From positions 1 through 64,000 of the forward strand of contig NZ_JAEMEF010000014.1 in assembly GCF_016785945.1 (NCBI RefSeq): 64,000 bases of DNA, given 5' to 3'. Origin of the DNA: Olleya sediminilitoris. GTDB lineage: Bacteria > Bacteroidota > Bacteroidia > Flavobacteriales > Flavobacteriaceae. Positions 27,461 through 36,577 of the stretch are shown piece after piece; within the stretch, counting starts at the first letter, position 1, and each line of letters starts with the position of its first letter. A model generated the notes under the pieces. It made no database searches, was not told where the DNA came from, and saw only the letters and a program-made list of their open reading frames with translations. Both the position numbers and the translations under genes were made by a program.

Positions 27461-29407
27461 TTTTCTAGACAATAACATTTTTAAACCTGAGTAATCCTTG
27501 ACTTCTTCAAGGATTTCTCGGTTTATCATAGTTTTATCTTGAAGGGTTTCTCTTTGAAACCGCGTTACCTTTTGATCAATCAAAAAGCAACGTAATCTCA
27601 AAATAGTATCACTTACAAGCTGTGATACTGTGTCTTTTTTTGTCTTAGGGAAAATATTATTGCGCTTCCAATCTGATAGCTCATAACGTTCGTCTTCCAT
27701 TAAAATAGAAGTGATTTCTGAAGCTAAAATAGGATCTATAGTATTTATAATATTTTCAATTTTAAACTCAGGATTTTGATTTAAAGCTTCAATTATAGCA
27801 TAATATATATCCTTAAACATTGGGTTTAAAAACTCCATTTCGTCTTCTTGAAGATCCAAATACACCTTTTCAAATACTTTAGATTGCTGTATAATTGGCT
27901 CTAACTCTAGATGACCTTTATCATTTTCTTTTAATATTAGATCTTCAAAATCCTCTGTACGATCACCATACAGTAATAAAATTTCAATTATTTTACGTTC
28001 AAGCTCATATTGTACATCTACCTTTTTAACAGGAGCTTGGGGTTTAATAACATCAAACGCCTGATTTGGTTTTGCACTTTTAGATTGCTTACCAACTTCT
28101 GTTTCTTCCTTTTTTGTTAATTGTGCTAAGGTAGTAAACAGTACTTCTTCGCTAATATCCATGATTCTAGCACACTCTTGAATATAAATTTCGGTTTTAA
28201 TTCTATCCGGAATTTTAGCAATACTATTAACAATATCTCTAACCGTTTCTGCTTTTTTTATCGGATCATTTTTAGCACTTTCATATAATACCGAAGCCTT
28301 AAATTGTATAAAATCTTTAGCATTATCATCTAAATATTGTTTTAATTCTTCAAGTGTATTTGACTTTGCAAAACTGTCTGGATCTTCGCCTTCAGGAAAA
28401 GTACAAACCTTTACATTCATACCTTGTTCAAGAATTAAATCGATACCTCTTAAAGAGGCACGCATACCTGCTGCATCACCATCAAATAATACCGTTATAT
28501 TTTTTGTCAAACGATTAATTAATCTAATTTGATCGCTTGTCAAAGCTGTTCCAGAACTAGACACAACATTTTTAATTCCTGTTTGATAAAACTGAATAAC
28601 GTCTGTATAACCTTCTACCAAATAACAATTATCCTCTTTAGCTATACTTTGCTTTGCATTATAAATACCATATAAAACTTTACTTTTATGGTACAAATCA
28701 CTTTCTGGACTGTTTAAATATTTAGCTGCTTTTTTATCGTTAGTTAGTATACGTCCTCCAAAACCTAAAACACGACCACTCATACTTTGTATAGGGAACA
28801 ACACACGACCTTTAAAACGGTCAAACTGTTTGTTTTCTTTTACAATAGTTAATCCAGTTGCTTCTAAAAATTCTAGTTTATAACCTTTTTTTAAAGCTGC
28901 ATCAGTAAAAGCACTCCATTGATCTAAACTATATCCTAAATTAAATTTTTTGATAGTTTCATCTGTAAAACCTCGCTCTTTAAAATAGCTTAATCCAATA
29001 GACTTACCTTGATCTGTATTAAGTAATATATTCTGAAAATACTTACTAGCAAACTCACTAACTAAGTATAAACTTTCACGTTTATCTTGAGCTTGTTTTT
29101 GCTCGTCAGACTGTTCTGTTTCTTCAATTTCAATATTATACTTTTTAGCTAAATATTTAATAGCTTCAGGATAAGTAAAATGTTCATGCTCCATTAAAAA
29201 AGCAACAACGTTTCCTCCTTTTCCACTAGAAAAATCCTTCCAAATTTGCTTAACAGGTGAGACAACAAAACTTGGAGAACGCTCGTCTGAAAAGGGACTT
29301 AAACCTTTAAAATTAGTTCCTGCTTTTTTAAGCTGAACAAAATCACCAATAACCTCCTCTAATCTAGAAGTTTCGTATACTTGGTCAATGGTAGATTTAG
29401 AAATCAA
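27443..29407 (-). CDS. dnaG: DNA primase lacking the N-terminal zinc ligands
   Basis: Synthesises RNA primers at the replication fork. The 654 residues contain the N-terminal domain, the TOPRIM core (VEGYTDVIQFYQTGI, LFDGDAAGMRASLRG) and a C-terminal DnaB-interacting helical region. The first domain keeps the outline of the zinc-binding fold (FKGLSPFSDERSPSFVVSP...IWKDFSSGKGGN). All four usual ligands (C, H, C, C) are replaced by Ser37, Ser40, Asp58 and Ser61, so zinc binding should be lost. Everything else looks functional. The 3' end overlaps the response-regulator gene. Confidence 0.95.
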   Translation of the reverse strand: MISKSTIDQVYETSRLEEVIGDFVQLKKAGTNFKGLSPFSDERSPSFVVSPVKQIWKDFSSGKGGNVVAFLMEHEHFTYPEAIKYLAKKYNIEIEETEQSDEQKQAQDKRESLYLVSEFASKYFQNILLNTDQGKSIGLSYFKERGFTDETIKKFNLGYSLDQWSAFTDAALKKGYKLEFLEATGLTIVKENKQFDRFKGRVLFPIQSMSGRVLGFGGRILTNDKKAAKYLNSPESDLYHKSKVLYGIYNAKQSIAKEDNCYLVEGYTDVIQFYQTGIKNVVSSSGTALTSDQIRLINRLTKNITVLFDGDAAGMRASLRGIDLILEQGMNVKVCTFPEGEDPDSFAKSNTLEELKQYLDDNAKDFIQFKASVLYESAKNDPIKKAETVRDIVNSIAKIPDRIKTEIYIQECARIMDISEEVLFTTLAQLTKKEETEVGKQSKSAKPNQAFDVIKPQAPVKKVDVQYELERKIIEILLLYGDRTEDFEDLILKENDKGHLELEPIIQQSKVFEKVYLDLQEDEMEFLNPMFKDIYYAIIEALNQNPEFKIENIINTIDPILASEITSILMEDERYELSDWKRNNIFPKTKKDTVSQLVSDTILRLRCFLIDQKVTRFQRETLQDKTMINREILEEVKDYSGLKMLLSRKLNRAL

Positions 29408-29526
29408 AGTCTTTTATTTTAGAAATTGTAGACTACAAAAGTAATATGTAATAACCAATATCAAATAGTTTAATAAGATAAAATTTACAATAAGACTTTT
29501 ATCTCAAATTTGATTAATTTTGCAGT

Positions 29527-31083
29527 ATGGTAAAAGACATTCAATTACGTGTTTCTTTAAAAGAAGAGGAAATTCCAGATATTTTAATTAAAAAATCTGC
29601 GGAATGGCTATCCATTTCAAGAGATAAAATCACAGGGATTAAGGTGTTAAGAAAATCCATTGACGCCAGAAAACCTAAAATTATTTTCAATTATAAAGTT
29701 TCAGTATTTATTAATCAACCTGTACCAGAAACCTCTGATTATACTTTTGATTACAAAGATGTTTCTAAAGCTAAACCTATACATATAATTGGTTTTGGAC
29801 CAGCAGGAATGTGGGCTGCTTTACGTTGTATTGAACTTGGTTTTAAACCTATTGTTTTAGAACGTGGTGCAAATGTTAAAGATAGACGTCGCGATTTAAA
29901 AGCTATTAATCAAGACCATTTTGTAAATGAAGATTCTAACTATTGTTTTGGAGAAGGTGGAGCAGGTACTTATAGTGATGGTAAATTATATACACGAAGC
30001 TTAAAGCGTGGTGATGTACGTCGTATTTTTGAAAACCTAGTTTACCATGGTGCAACCGATCAAATTTTAGTAGATGCGCATCCACACATTGGGACAAATA
30101 AATTACCTAAAGTTGTACAAAACATTAGAGAAAACATTATAAAATACGGAGGAGAGGTACACTTTAATACACGTGTTACAGATTTTACTATTAAAGATAA
30201 TACAATTGAAACCATCCAACTGCTAAATGGAAAAGAACTAATAACTGACAAAGTAATTTTAGCTACAGGGCATTCTGCTAGAGATATTTTTAATTTACTA
30301 CACGATAAAAAGATTGCTATTGAAGCAAAATCTTTTGCAATGGGTGTTAGAGCAGAACATCCTCAACATATTATTGACAGCATTCAATACCATTGTGAAG
30401 GTCCAAGACCTGATTTATTACCAGCTGCCTCATACAGCTTAGTACAGCAGGTAAATGGACGTGGTGTGTATAGTTTTTGCATGTGTCCAGGTGGCTTTAT
30501 TGTACCTGCTGCAACTGCAAATGGTGAGGTTGTAGTTAACGGAATGTCTCCTTCTAGACGAAATAATAAATTTGCTAATTCTGGTATTGTAGTAGAAATT
30601 AATGCTGATCGTGATCTTAAAAAATACGAACACTTTGGTCCATTAAAAGCATTAGAATTTCAAAAAGATTTAGAACGATTAGCTTTTACCGCTGGAGGAC
30701 GAAGTCAAGTAGCTCCTGCACAACGCATGACAGACTTTGTAGAAGGCAAGTTATCTAACAGTTTAAATGAAACCTCATACCAACCAGGTTTAAAAAGTGC
30801 ACCTTTACATAGTTTGTTTCCTAAATTGATAGGAAGCTCATTAAGAAAAGGATTTAAAGCTTTTGGCGATAAAATGAAAGGTTACTATACCGAAGAAGCT
30901 AATATTATTGGTGTGGAGTCACGTACCTCATCACCTGTTAGTATCCCAAGGACAGAAACTTTAGCACATCCAGAAATTACAAATCTTTTTCCGTGTGGTG
31001 AAGGTGGTGGTTATGCAGGCGGAATTATTAGTGCAGCAATGGATGGCGAACGTTGTGCTGAAGCTGCAACAAAACAATTATAA
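29527..31083 (+). CDS. Uncharacterised FAD-dependent dehydrogenase (COG2509)
   Basis: A 518-residue soluble flavoprotein. An N-terminal ~80-residue domain precedes the dinucleotide-binding motif GFGPAG at residues 89-94. Other flavin segments are GEGGAGTYSDGKLYTR, LATGHSARDIF and the C-terminal FPCGEGGGYAGGIISAAMDG. MCPGGFIVPAA is typical of the COG2509 family. The substrate is unknown; members are widespread in Bacteroidota and are sometimes called NAD(FAD)-utilising dehydrogenases. It diverges from dnaG with ~120 bp between them. Confidence 0.88.
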   Translation: MVKDIQLRVSLKEEEIPDILIKKSAEWLSISRDKITGIKVLRKSIDARKPKIIFNYKVSVFINQPVPETSDYTFDYKDVSKAKPIHIIGFGPAGMWAALRCIELGFKPIVLERGANVKDRRRDLKAINQDHFVNEDSNYCFGEGGAGTYSDGKLYTRSLKRGDVRRIFENLVYHGATDQILVDAHPHIGTNKLPKVVQNIRENIIKYGGEVHFNTRVTDFTIKDNTIETIQLLNGKELITDKVILATGHSARDIFNLLHDKKIAIEAKSFAMGVRAEHPQHIIDSIQYHCEGPRPDLLPAASYSLVQQVNGRGVYSFCMCPGGFIVPAATANGEVVVNGMSPSRRNNKFANSGIVVEINADRDLKKYEHFGPLKALEFQKDLERLAFTAGGRSQVAPAQRMTDFVEGKLSNSLNETSYQPGLKSAPLHSLFPKLIGSSLRKGFKAFGDKMKGYYTEEANIIGVESRTSSPVSIPRTETLAHPEITNLFPCGEGGGYAGGIISAAMDGERCAEAATKQL

Positions 31084-31168
31084 ATTTAAGGATAAAATAG
31101 AAGACTTAAAACCAATTATGGTTTTAAGATATATTCCCTATTTTTGTTTAAAATATTAAAACACACAA

Positions 31169-32062
31169 ATGAAAGCATATATATTTCCTGGTCAAGGCGC
31201 TCAATTTACTGGAATGGGTCTTGATTTATACGAAAACTCACCAGAAGCACAACATTTATTTGAAGATGCTAATGAAATTTTAGGTTTCAACATTACTGAC
31301 ATTATGTTTGAAGGTACTGCTGAACAATTAAAACAAACTAAAGTGACACAACCAGCTATATTTTTACATTCTGTAATCTTAGCAAAAACTTTAGGTGATA
31401 GTTTTAAACCAGAAATGGTTGCAGGACATAGTTTAGGTGAATTCTCTGCATTAGTAGCTGCTGGAGCATTAAGCTTTGAAGATGGATTAAAATTAGTCTC
31501 ACAACGCGCTCAAGCCATGCAAAAAGCTTGCGAGTTACAACCAAGTACTATGGCTGCAGTTTTAGGTTTAGAAGATAATGTTGTTGAAGACATTTGTTCT
31601 AAAATTGAAGGTGTTGTTGTTGCAGCAAATTATAATTGTCCTGGACAATTAGTAATATCTGGAGAAGTAAGCGCTGTAGAACGTGCTTGTGAAGCAATGA
31701 AGGACGCTGGAGCAAGACGTGCTTTGATGTTACCAGTTGGAGGTGCGTTTCACTCTCCAATGATGGAACCTGCTAGGGAAGAATTAGCTGCAGCTATTGA
31801 AAACACAACTTTTAGCAAACCTAATTGTCCTATTTATCAAAATGTAACTGCGACTGCAATTACTGATGAAAACGAAATTAAAGCCAATTTAATATCTCAA
31901 TTAACAGCTCCTGTACGTTGGACACAATCTGTACAACAAATGATTACAGATGGAGCGTCTTTATTTACTGAAGTTGGTCCTGGAAAAGTATTACAAGGGT
32001 TAGTAAAAAAAATAAACAGAGAAGCACAAACGGCATCTGCAACCCTTGAAATTAAAGAATAA
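31169..32062 (+). CDS. fabD: Malonyl-CoA:ACP transacylase
   Basis: Loads malonate onto acyl carrier protein for fatty acid synthesis. The 297-residue length is standard. FPGQGAQFTGMG opens the protein, the nucleophile is Ser88 in VAGHSLGEFSAL, and the catalytic His is in GGAFHSPMM. The C-terminal EVGPGKVLQGL is conserved. It overlaps lspA by 1 bp and shares its terminator, giving a two-gene operon. Confidence 0.97.
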   Translation: MKAYIFPGQGAQFTGMGLDLYENSPEAQHLFEDANEILGFNITDIMFEGTAEQLKQTKVTQPAIFLHSVILAKTLGDSFKPEMVAGHSLGEFSALVAAGALSFEDGLKLVSQRAQAMQKACELQPSTMAAVLGLEDNVVEDICSKIEGVVVAANYNCPGQLVISGEVSAVERACEAMKDAGARRALMLPVGGAFHSPMMEPAREELAAAIENTTFSKPNCPIYQNVTATAITDENEIKANLISQLTAPVRWTQSVQQMITDGASLFTEVGPGKVLQGLVKKINREAQTASATLEIKE

Positions 32063-32544
32063 TGAGTAGTAGAAACATACTTATTATTGGACTGATACTG
32101 CTTAACATAGTTTTAGACCAAGTGTCTAAATTTATTGTTAGAGCAGATGTTATTGCAGGAACTGAAACCGAAATATTTGGACAGTATTTTACACTTCATA
32201 ATGTTGAAAACAAAGGTGCCTTTTTAGGTATGGGTAGTGACTTTAGTCCTACATTACGTATTGCATTATTATTAGTATTACCTATTGTTGTTTTAGCTTT
32301 AGTATTAAGACATATTATTAAAGATAAAACCATGGACACGATGACCTTAGTTGGTTTTTGCTGTATTATTGGTGGAGGAATTGCTAACGTTTACGATAGA
32401 ATAGTGTATGGATCTGTTACAGATTTTTTACATATAGATTTGGGAGGTGTATTTAGAACCGGAATTTTTAATATTGCTGACGTCTCCGTAATGGTAGGAA
32501 TGGGCTGCTTAATAGTTGGCAGTTTTATTAAGAAAAAAGCATAA
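32062..32544 (+). CDS. lspA: Lipoprotein signal peptidase (signal peptidase II)
   Basis: A 160-residue inner-membrane aspartyl protease with four helices. It cleaves prolipoprotein signals, including those of the many alginate lipoproteins encoded further along. Conserved blocks are DQVSKFIVR in helix 1, TLHNVENKGAFLGM, GGGIANVYDRIVYGSVTDFLHI (catalytic Asp) and FNIADVSVMVGM (second catalytic Asp). The start ATG overlaps the fabD stop. Confidence 0.97.
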   Translation: MSSRNILIIGLILLNIVLDQVSKFIVRADVIAGTETEIFGQYFTLHNVENKGAFLGMGSDFSPTLRIALLLVLPIVVLALVLRHIIKDKTMDTMTLVGFCCIIGGGIANVYDRIVYGSVTDFLHIDLGGVFRTGIFNIADVSVMVGMGCLIVGSFIKKKA

Positions 32545-32576
32545 AAAAAGCCTCGATTTAATCGAGGCTTTTTTTA
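32543..32576 (+). terminator. Terminator of fabD-lspA
   Basis: A 15-bp stem (AAAAAAAGCCTCGAT / ATCGAGGCTTTTTTT) with a 3-nt loop starts inside the lspA stop codon. It may also serve the convergent small gene. Confidence 0.9.
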
Positions 32577-32577
32577 T

Positions 32578-32769
32578 TTATCTAGCAAGGTTACAATCTC
32601 TGCAATCTTTAACTTCTCCGTAGTACGTTTCACGATATTTATGAAGCGTTTGAATTGGTATGCCTAACATGTGCTTTTTAATATAAGTCACTTTGGCGCT
32701 TAATCGTCCCATTTTGGGAGTAAATCTGTTTTCTTGTCTTGTCTGACGTTTTACTGTAATCAATTTCAT
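32578..32769 (-). CDS. Conserved small basic protein, unknown function
   Basis: A 63-residue protein if started at the ATG giving MKLITVKRQTRQENRF; an upstream start would add 16 unlikely residues. It is strongly basic, with a C-terminal Cys pair (KDCRDCNLAR). The HKYRETYYGEVKDC segment looks conserved-protein-like rather than random. There is no transmembrane segment or known domain. The C-x-x-C end could bind metal. It lies between the fabD-lspA terminator and an AT-rich gap, convergent with lspA. Confidence 0.65.
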   Translation of the reverse strand: MKLITVKRQTRQENRFTPKMGRLSAKVTYIKKHMLGIPIQTLHKYRETYYGEVKDCRDCNLAR

Positions 32770-32932
32770 TATTGTATCATTTGCATTAGCTACAAAGGAA
32801 ACAAGAATATTAACCAATAACGAACCACAAAGTTTAAAATATTGTTAACCAGTACATTAATATCAATACAACAAAACAAAGGCGCTTAAATTATTAGATT
32901 GATAATTAAAGACAACTTTGACTTAGGATTTA

Positions 32933-33952
32933 TTAATCACTATTAATTGCTTTTTCCCAATTCCAAGCAGATTGCATTGCGTCTTCTAAATTATATTGTG
33001 CTGTCCAGCCTAATACCGAATTTGCTTTTGAAGTATCTGCATAGGCAGATACAACATCTCCTGCTCTACGTTCTACAATTTTATAGTTTAGTTTTTGTTT
33101 TGAAACGGTTTCAAATGCTTGAATAACCTCCAAAACTGTACTTCCTTTTCCTGTACCTAAATTAAAGACTTCAAAATTACTATTGTTTTTATTGTCTAAT
33201 AATCTTTGCAAGGCAACAACATGTGCATCTGCAATATCCACGACATGAATATAATCTCTAACACAGGTTCCGTCTTTTGTTGGGTAATCACTACCAAAAA
33301 CAGACAGCTGCTGTCTTTTACCAATTGCAGTTTGAGTAATGTAAGGGACTAAATTTTGAGGAACACCTAAAGGTAACTCTCCTATTTTTGCTGATGGATG
33401 CGCTCCTATTGGATTAAAATAACGTAAGGCTATACTTTTTAAATCAGCATTAATTTTACAAGTATCTTGTATAATTTCTTCACCTATTTGTTTTGTATTA
33501 CCATAAGGTGATAGTGCAGGTTTTATTGGTGCAGACTCTGAAATTGGCATGACATCTGCTTGACCATAAACGGTACAGGAAGAACTAAAAATAAAACTTG
33601 ATATTTTAAATTTTATTAATTCTTGTAATAAATAGGTTAAGGTTGTTATGTTGTTTTCATAGTACATTAAAGGGTTATTTACACTTTCTCCAACTGCTTT
33701 ACTTGCTGCAAAATGTATAACCCCTTTTATGTCTTGGTGTGATTTAAAAAATTGCTGAACTGCTGCTTTATTTTTTAAATCTAATTTTTCAAAAATTGGT
33801 GCTTGTCCTGTTATTGCTACAATCCCTTTTAAAACATCCAATGAGGCATTTGATAGATTATCTATGATTACTACTTGGTATCCTTTTTTTTGAAGCTGCA
33901 CAACAGTGTGTGAGCCTATAAATCCTAAACCTCCTGTTACTAGTATCTTCAT
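32933..33952 (-). CDS. galE: UDP-glucose 4-epimerase
   Basis: An extended SDR enzyme that interconverts UDP-glucose and UDP-galactose in the cytoplasm. Its 339 residues are typical. The NAD-binding TGGLGFIGSHTV is at residues 6-17. The catalytic SSSCTVYG and Y-x-x-x-K (PYGNTKQIGEE) are present, as is the family block ALRYFNPIGAHPSAKIGE. It is likely used for surface polysaccharide or LPS sugars, given waaA and a sugar aminotransferase nearby. It is separated from the aminotransferase by a structured ~90-bp element. Confidence 0.96.
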   Translation of the reverse strand: MKILVTGGLGFIGSHTVVQLQKKGYQVVIIDNLSNASLDVLKGIVAITGQAPIFEKLDLKNKAAVQQFFKSHQDIKGVIHFAASKAVGESVNNPLMYYENNITTLTYLLQELIKFKISSFIFSSSCTVYGQADVMPISESAPIKPALSPYGNTKQIGEEIIQDTCKINADLKSIALRYFNPIGAHPSAKIGELPLGVPQNLVPYITQTAIGKRQQLSVFGSDYPTKDGTCVRDYIHVVDIADAHVVALQRLLDNKNNSNFEVFNLGTGKGSTVLEVIQAFETVSKQKLNYKIVERRAGDVVSAYADTSKANSVLGWTAQYNLEDAMQSAWNWEKAINSD

Positions 33953-33964
33953 TGGCTGGTTGGT

Positions 33965-34056
33965 GCGTTAGGGATGGTAGCGGTATCCTTTTTTTTGCTG
34001 CCACAAATGGCAAAAAAAAGATTTAAGCGGACAGCGCGACCCTTGTGGTAACGCCC
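33965..34056. ncRNA. Structured intergenic element between galE and the aminotransferase gene
   Basis: The ends GCGTTA (33965-33970) and TAACGC (34049-34054) pair, flanked by GGG/CCC. Inside are a TGCCA/TGGCA stem extended by T8 against A8, and a short ACC-loop-GGT hairpin. G+C is far above the surroundings. From memory, similar blocks recur between genes in many Flavobacteriaceae, so a mobile repeat, an RNA motif or a terminator are all possible. The last bases run into the stop codon of the aminotransferase gene. Confidence 0.55.
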
Positions 34057-35213
34057 TAATTATTTGCTATAAAATCTTTAACGGTTGTTGTTATAAAGTG
34101 TATCTGATCGTCTTCCAACTCGGTATGCATTGGTAAAGAAATAACTTGTTTCACTAATTGATTGGTTACAGGGAAATCAGCTTCGTTATAACGCTCATCC
34201 TTATAAGCTTTTTGTAAATGTAGCGGAATTGGATAGTATACTCCACATGGTATATTATTGGCATTTAAATGTTTTACCAATGCGTCTCTGTCCACATTGT
34301 CTACTTTTAACGTGTATTGATGAAATACGTGACAGTCACATGTATCACAAATACCTTCACAATTATTTACTGTTTTAGGTGTTGTAATTTGTGGCACGTC
34401 TGCAAAAGCTGCATTGTATTTTCTAGCTGCATCACGTCGTGCGTTATTATAGCTATCCAATTTTGGTAATTTGGCATCTAAAACTGCTGCTTGAATAGAG
34501 TCTAAACGTGAGTTTACACCTACTACATCATGATGATAACGCTCATACATACCATGGTTTACTATTCCTCTGATGGTGTGTGCTAAATCGTCGTCATTGG
34601 TAAAAATGGCTCCTCCATCTCCATAACACCCTAAATTTTTAGATGGAAAAAAAGATGTAGAGGCTACATGACCAATTGTACCTGCTTTTGCTTTTTTTCC
34701 TGTTGTAGATGTGTAAGTTGCACCTATGGCTTGTGCATTATCTTCAATAACATACAAATTATGCTCTTTTGCTATTTGCATGATGGCATCCATATTTGCA
34801 CATTGACCAAACAAATGTACTGGTACAATTGCTTTAGTTTTTGGCGTAATGGCTTTTTTGATAGCGTCTATGCTTATGTTAAAATCATCAGGATTGACGT
34901 CTACTAATACTGGTGTTAATTTAAGCAATGCTATTACCTCTACAGTTGCTGCAAAGGTGAAATCTGCTGTAATAACCTCATCACCTTGTTCTAAACCTAA
35001 TCCCATCATTGCAATTTGTAATGCGTCTGTACCATTGGCACAAGGGATGACGTGTTTTACGCCTAAGTAGTTTTCTAGATTTTTTTGAAATTGGTGCACC
35101 TTTGGTCCATTTACAAAACTGGTGTTATCTATAATTTCTTGAATTGAACTATCGACTTCGTTTTTTATAGCTGCATATTGACCTTTAAGATCAACCATTT
35201 GTATTTTTTTCAT
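34056..35213 (-). CDS. DegT/DnrJ/EryC1/StrS family sugar aminotransferase
   Basis: A 385-residue PLP enzyme that probably transaminates a nucleotide-linked keto-sugar for LPS or another surface glycan. The PLP Lys is 192 in SFFPSKNLGCYGDGGA. Other family blocks are ANGTDALQIAMMGLGL, PVHLFGQCANMD, IEDNAQAIGA and GVYYPIPLHLQKAY. An unusual Cys-rich insert at residues 285-295 (CEGICDTCDCH) precedes the HQYTLKV strand (see findings). Neighbours galE and waaA fit a cell-envelope role. Confidence 0.9.
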   Translation of the reverse strand: MKKIQMVDLKGQYAAIKNEVDSSIQEIIDNTSFVNGPKVHQFQKNLENYLGVKHVIPCANGTDALQIAMMGLGLEQGDEVITADFTFAATVEVIALLKLTPVLVDVNPDDFNISIDAIKKAITPKTKAIVPVHLFGQCANMDAIMQIAKEHNLYVIEDNAQAIGATYTSTTGKKAKAGTIGHVASTSFFPSKNLGCYGDGGAIFTNDDDLAHTIRGIVNHGMYERYHHDVVGVNSRLDSIQAAVLDAKLPKLDSYNNARRDAARKYNAAFADVPQITTPKTVNNCEGICDTCDCHVFHQYTLKVDNVDRDALVKHLNANNIPCGVYYPIPLHLQKAYKDERYNEADFPVTNQLVKQVISLPMHTELEDDQIHFITTTVKDFIANN

Positions 35214-35333
35214 GCTTAAATATGTGGTAAACTAATGTTAGAAACTTAGTTTTACTTTTAATTTATAATTATCGAATTTACAAAAATACCAAACGCTAAG
35301 CAATGAATTGTTTATTTTAGCAAAAATAGATAC

Positions 35334-36575
35334 GTGAATTTACTTTATAACATAGCTATCCAATTAGCAAAACTAGCCTTAAAGCTATTAAGTTTGTTTA
35401 ACAACAAGCTTAAACTTGGTGTGGATGGACGACGTGAAACCTTTACTATTCTTGAAAACAATTTAAGTAAAGATGATAATACATTATGGTTTCATTGTGC
35501 GTCTTTAGGCGAATACGAACAAGGCTTACCCATTTTTAATATTTTAAGAGAGGATTACCCTAAACATAAAATTGTTTTGACTTTTTTTTCTCCTTCAGGT
35601 TTTGAAATCAGAAAAAATGCTCCGTTTGCAGATGTTGTAGTCTATCTACCTTTAGATAGTAAAAGTAATGCTAAACGCTTTATTGATATAGTTAATCCTG
35701 AACTTACTGTTTTTGTAAAATATGAAATTTGGCCAAATTACTTGTCACAAGTTAAAAACAGAGGATTAAATGCCATACTAATTTCGGCAGTATTTAGAGA
35801 TAATCAATCGTTTTTTAAATGGTATGGTAGCCAAACCAAAAAAGCTTTATTTGCTTTTGACCATATTTTTACTCAAAATGAAGACTCTAAAAAACTACTA
35901 CATTCTATTGGTTATAATCAAGTAACCGTTTCTGGAGACACTAGATTTGATCGCGTTAATAATCAATTAAAAATTGACAATAACCTACCATTTATAGAGG
36001 CCTTTATAAATAACACATTGTGTATTGTTGTAGGTAGTTCTTGGCCTGAAGACGAAACCTTACTAATAGATTTTATTAATAATTACAAAGGAGAGCCTAT
36101 TAAATTTATAATTGCTCCTCACAATATAAAATCTAAGCAGATTGAAACCTTACAAGATAATTTGAAGGTTAAATCTGTATTATTTAGCAATAAAGAGCAC
36201 CAAGATTTAAAACAATTTGAAGTTTTTATTTTAGATACTATTGGTTTATTAAGTAAAGTCTACAGCTATGCTGACATTGCTTATGTTGGTGGTGCAATGG
36301 GCAATACTGGTTTGCACAACGTACTAGAGCCTGCTGTTTTTGGAATACCTGTTATAATTGGTAAAAACTATAGTAAGTTTCCTGAAGCTTTTGATATGAT
36401 AAAACATGGAGGTGTAACTTCTATAGACAGCTTAAATGCACTAACCATGCATCTTAATAAACTTATAACAGATGATGCTTTTAGATCTAAAACTGGTTTA
36501 CTAAATCAGAATTTTGTTAATAAAAGCACAGGAGCTTTGTTAAAGATTACCAACTATTTAAAACAAAACAATTAG
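35334..36575 (+). CDS. waaA: 3-deoxy-D-manno-octulosonic acid transferase
   Basis: A GT30 glycosyltransferase that adds Kdo to the lipid A precursor at the inner membrane. The 413-residue protein starts at a GTG codon. Signatures include the N-terminal FHCASLGEYEQGLPI, the ILTFFSPSGFE-like loop, KYEIWPNYL, GSSWPEDE and the C-terminal AYVGGAMGNTGLHNVLEPA. It diverges from the sugar aminotransferase gene and is convergent with the EamA transporter gene (2-bp gap). Confidence 0.95.
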   Translation: MNLLYNIAIQLAKLALKLLSLFNNKLKLGVDGRRETFTILENNLSKDDNTLWFHCASLGEYEQGLPIFNILREDYPKHKIVLTFFSPSGFEIRKNAPFADVVVYLPLDSKSNAKRFIDIVNPELTVFVKYEIWPNYLSQVKNRGLNAILISAVFRDNQSFFKWYGSQTKKALFAFDHIFTQNEDSKKLLHSIGYNQVTVSGDTRFDRVNNQLKIDNNLPFIEAFINNTLCIVVGSSWPEDETLLIDFINNYKGEPIKFIIAPHNIKSKQIETLQDNLKVKSVLFSNKEHQDLKQFEVFILDTIGLLSKVYSYADIAYVGGAMGNTGLHNVLEPAVFGIPVIIGKNYSKFPEAFDMIKHGGVTSIDSLNALTMHLNKLITDDAFRSKTGLLNQNFVNKSTGALLKITNYLKQNN

Positions 36576-36577
36576 AT

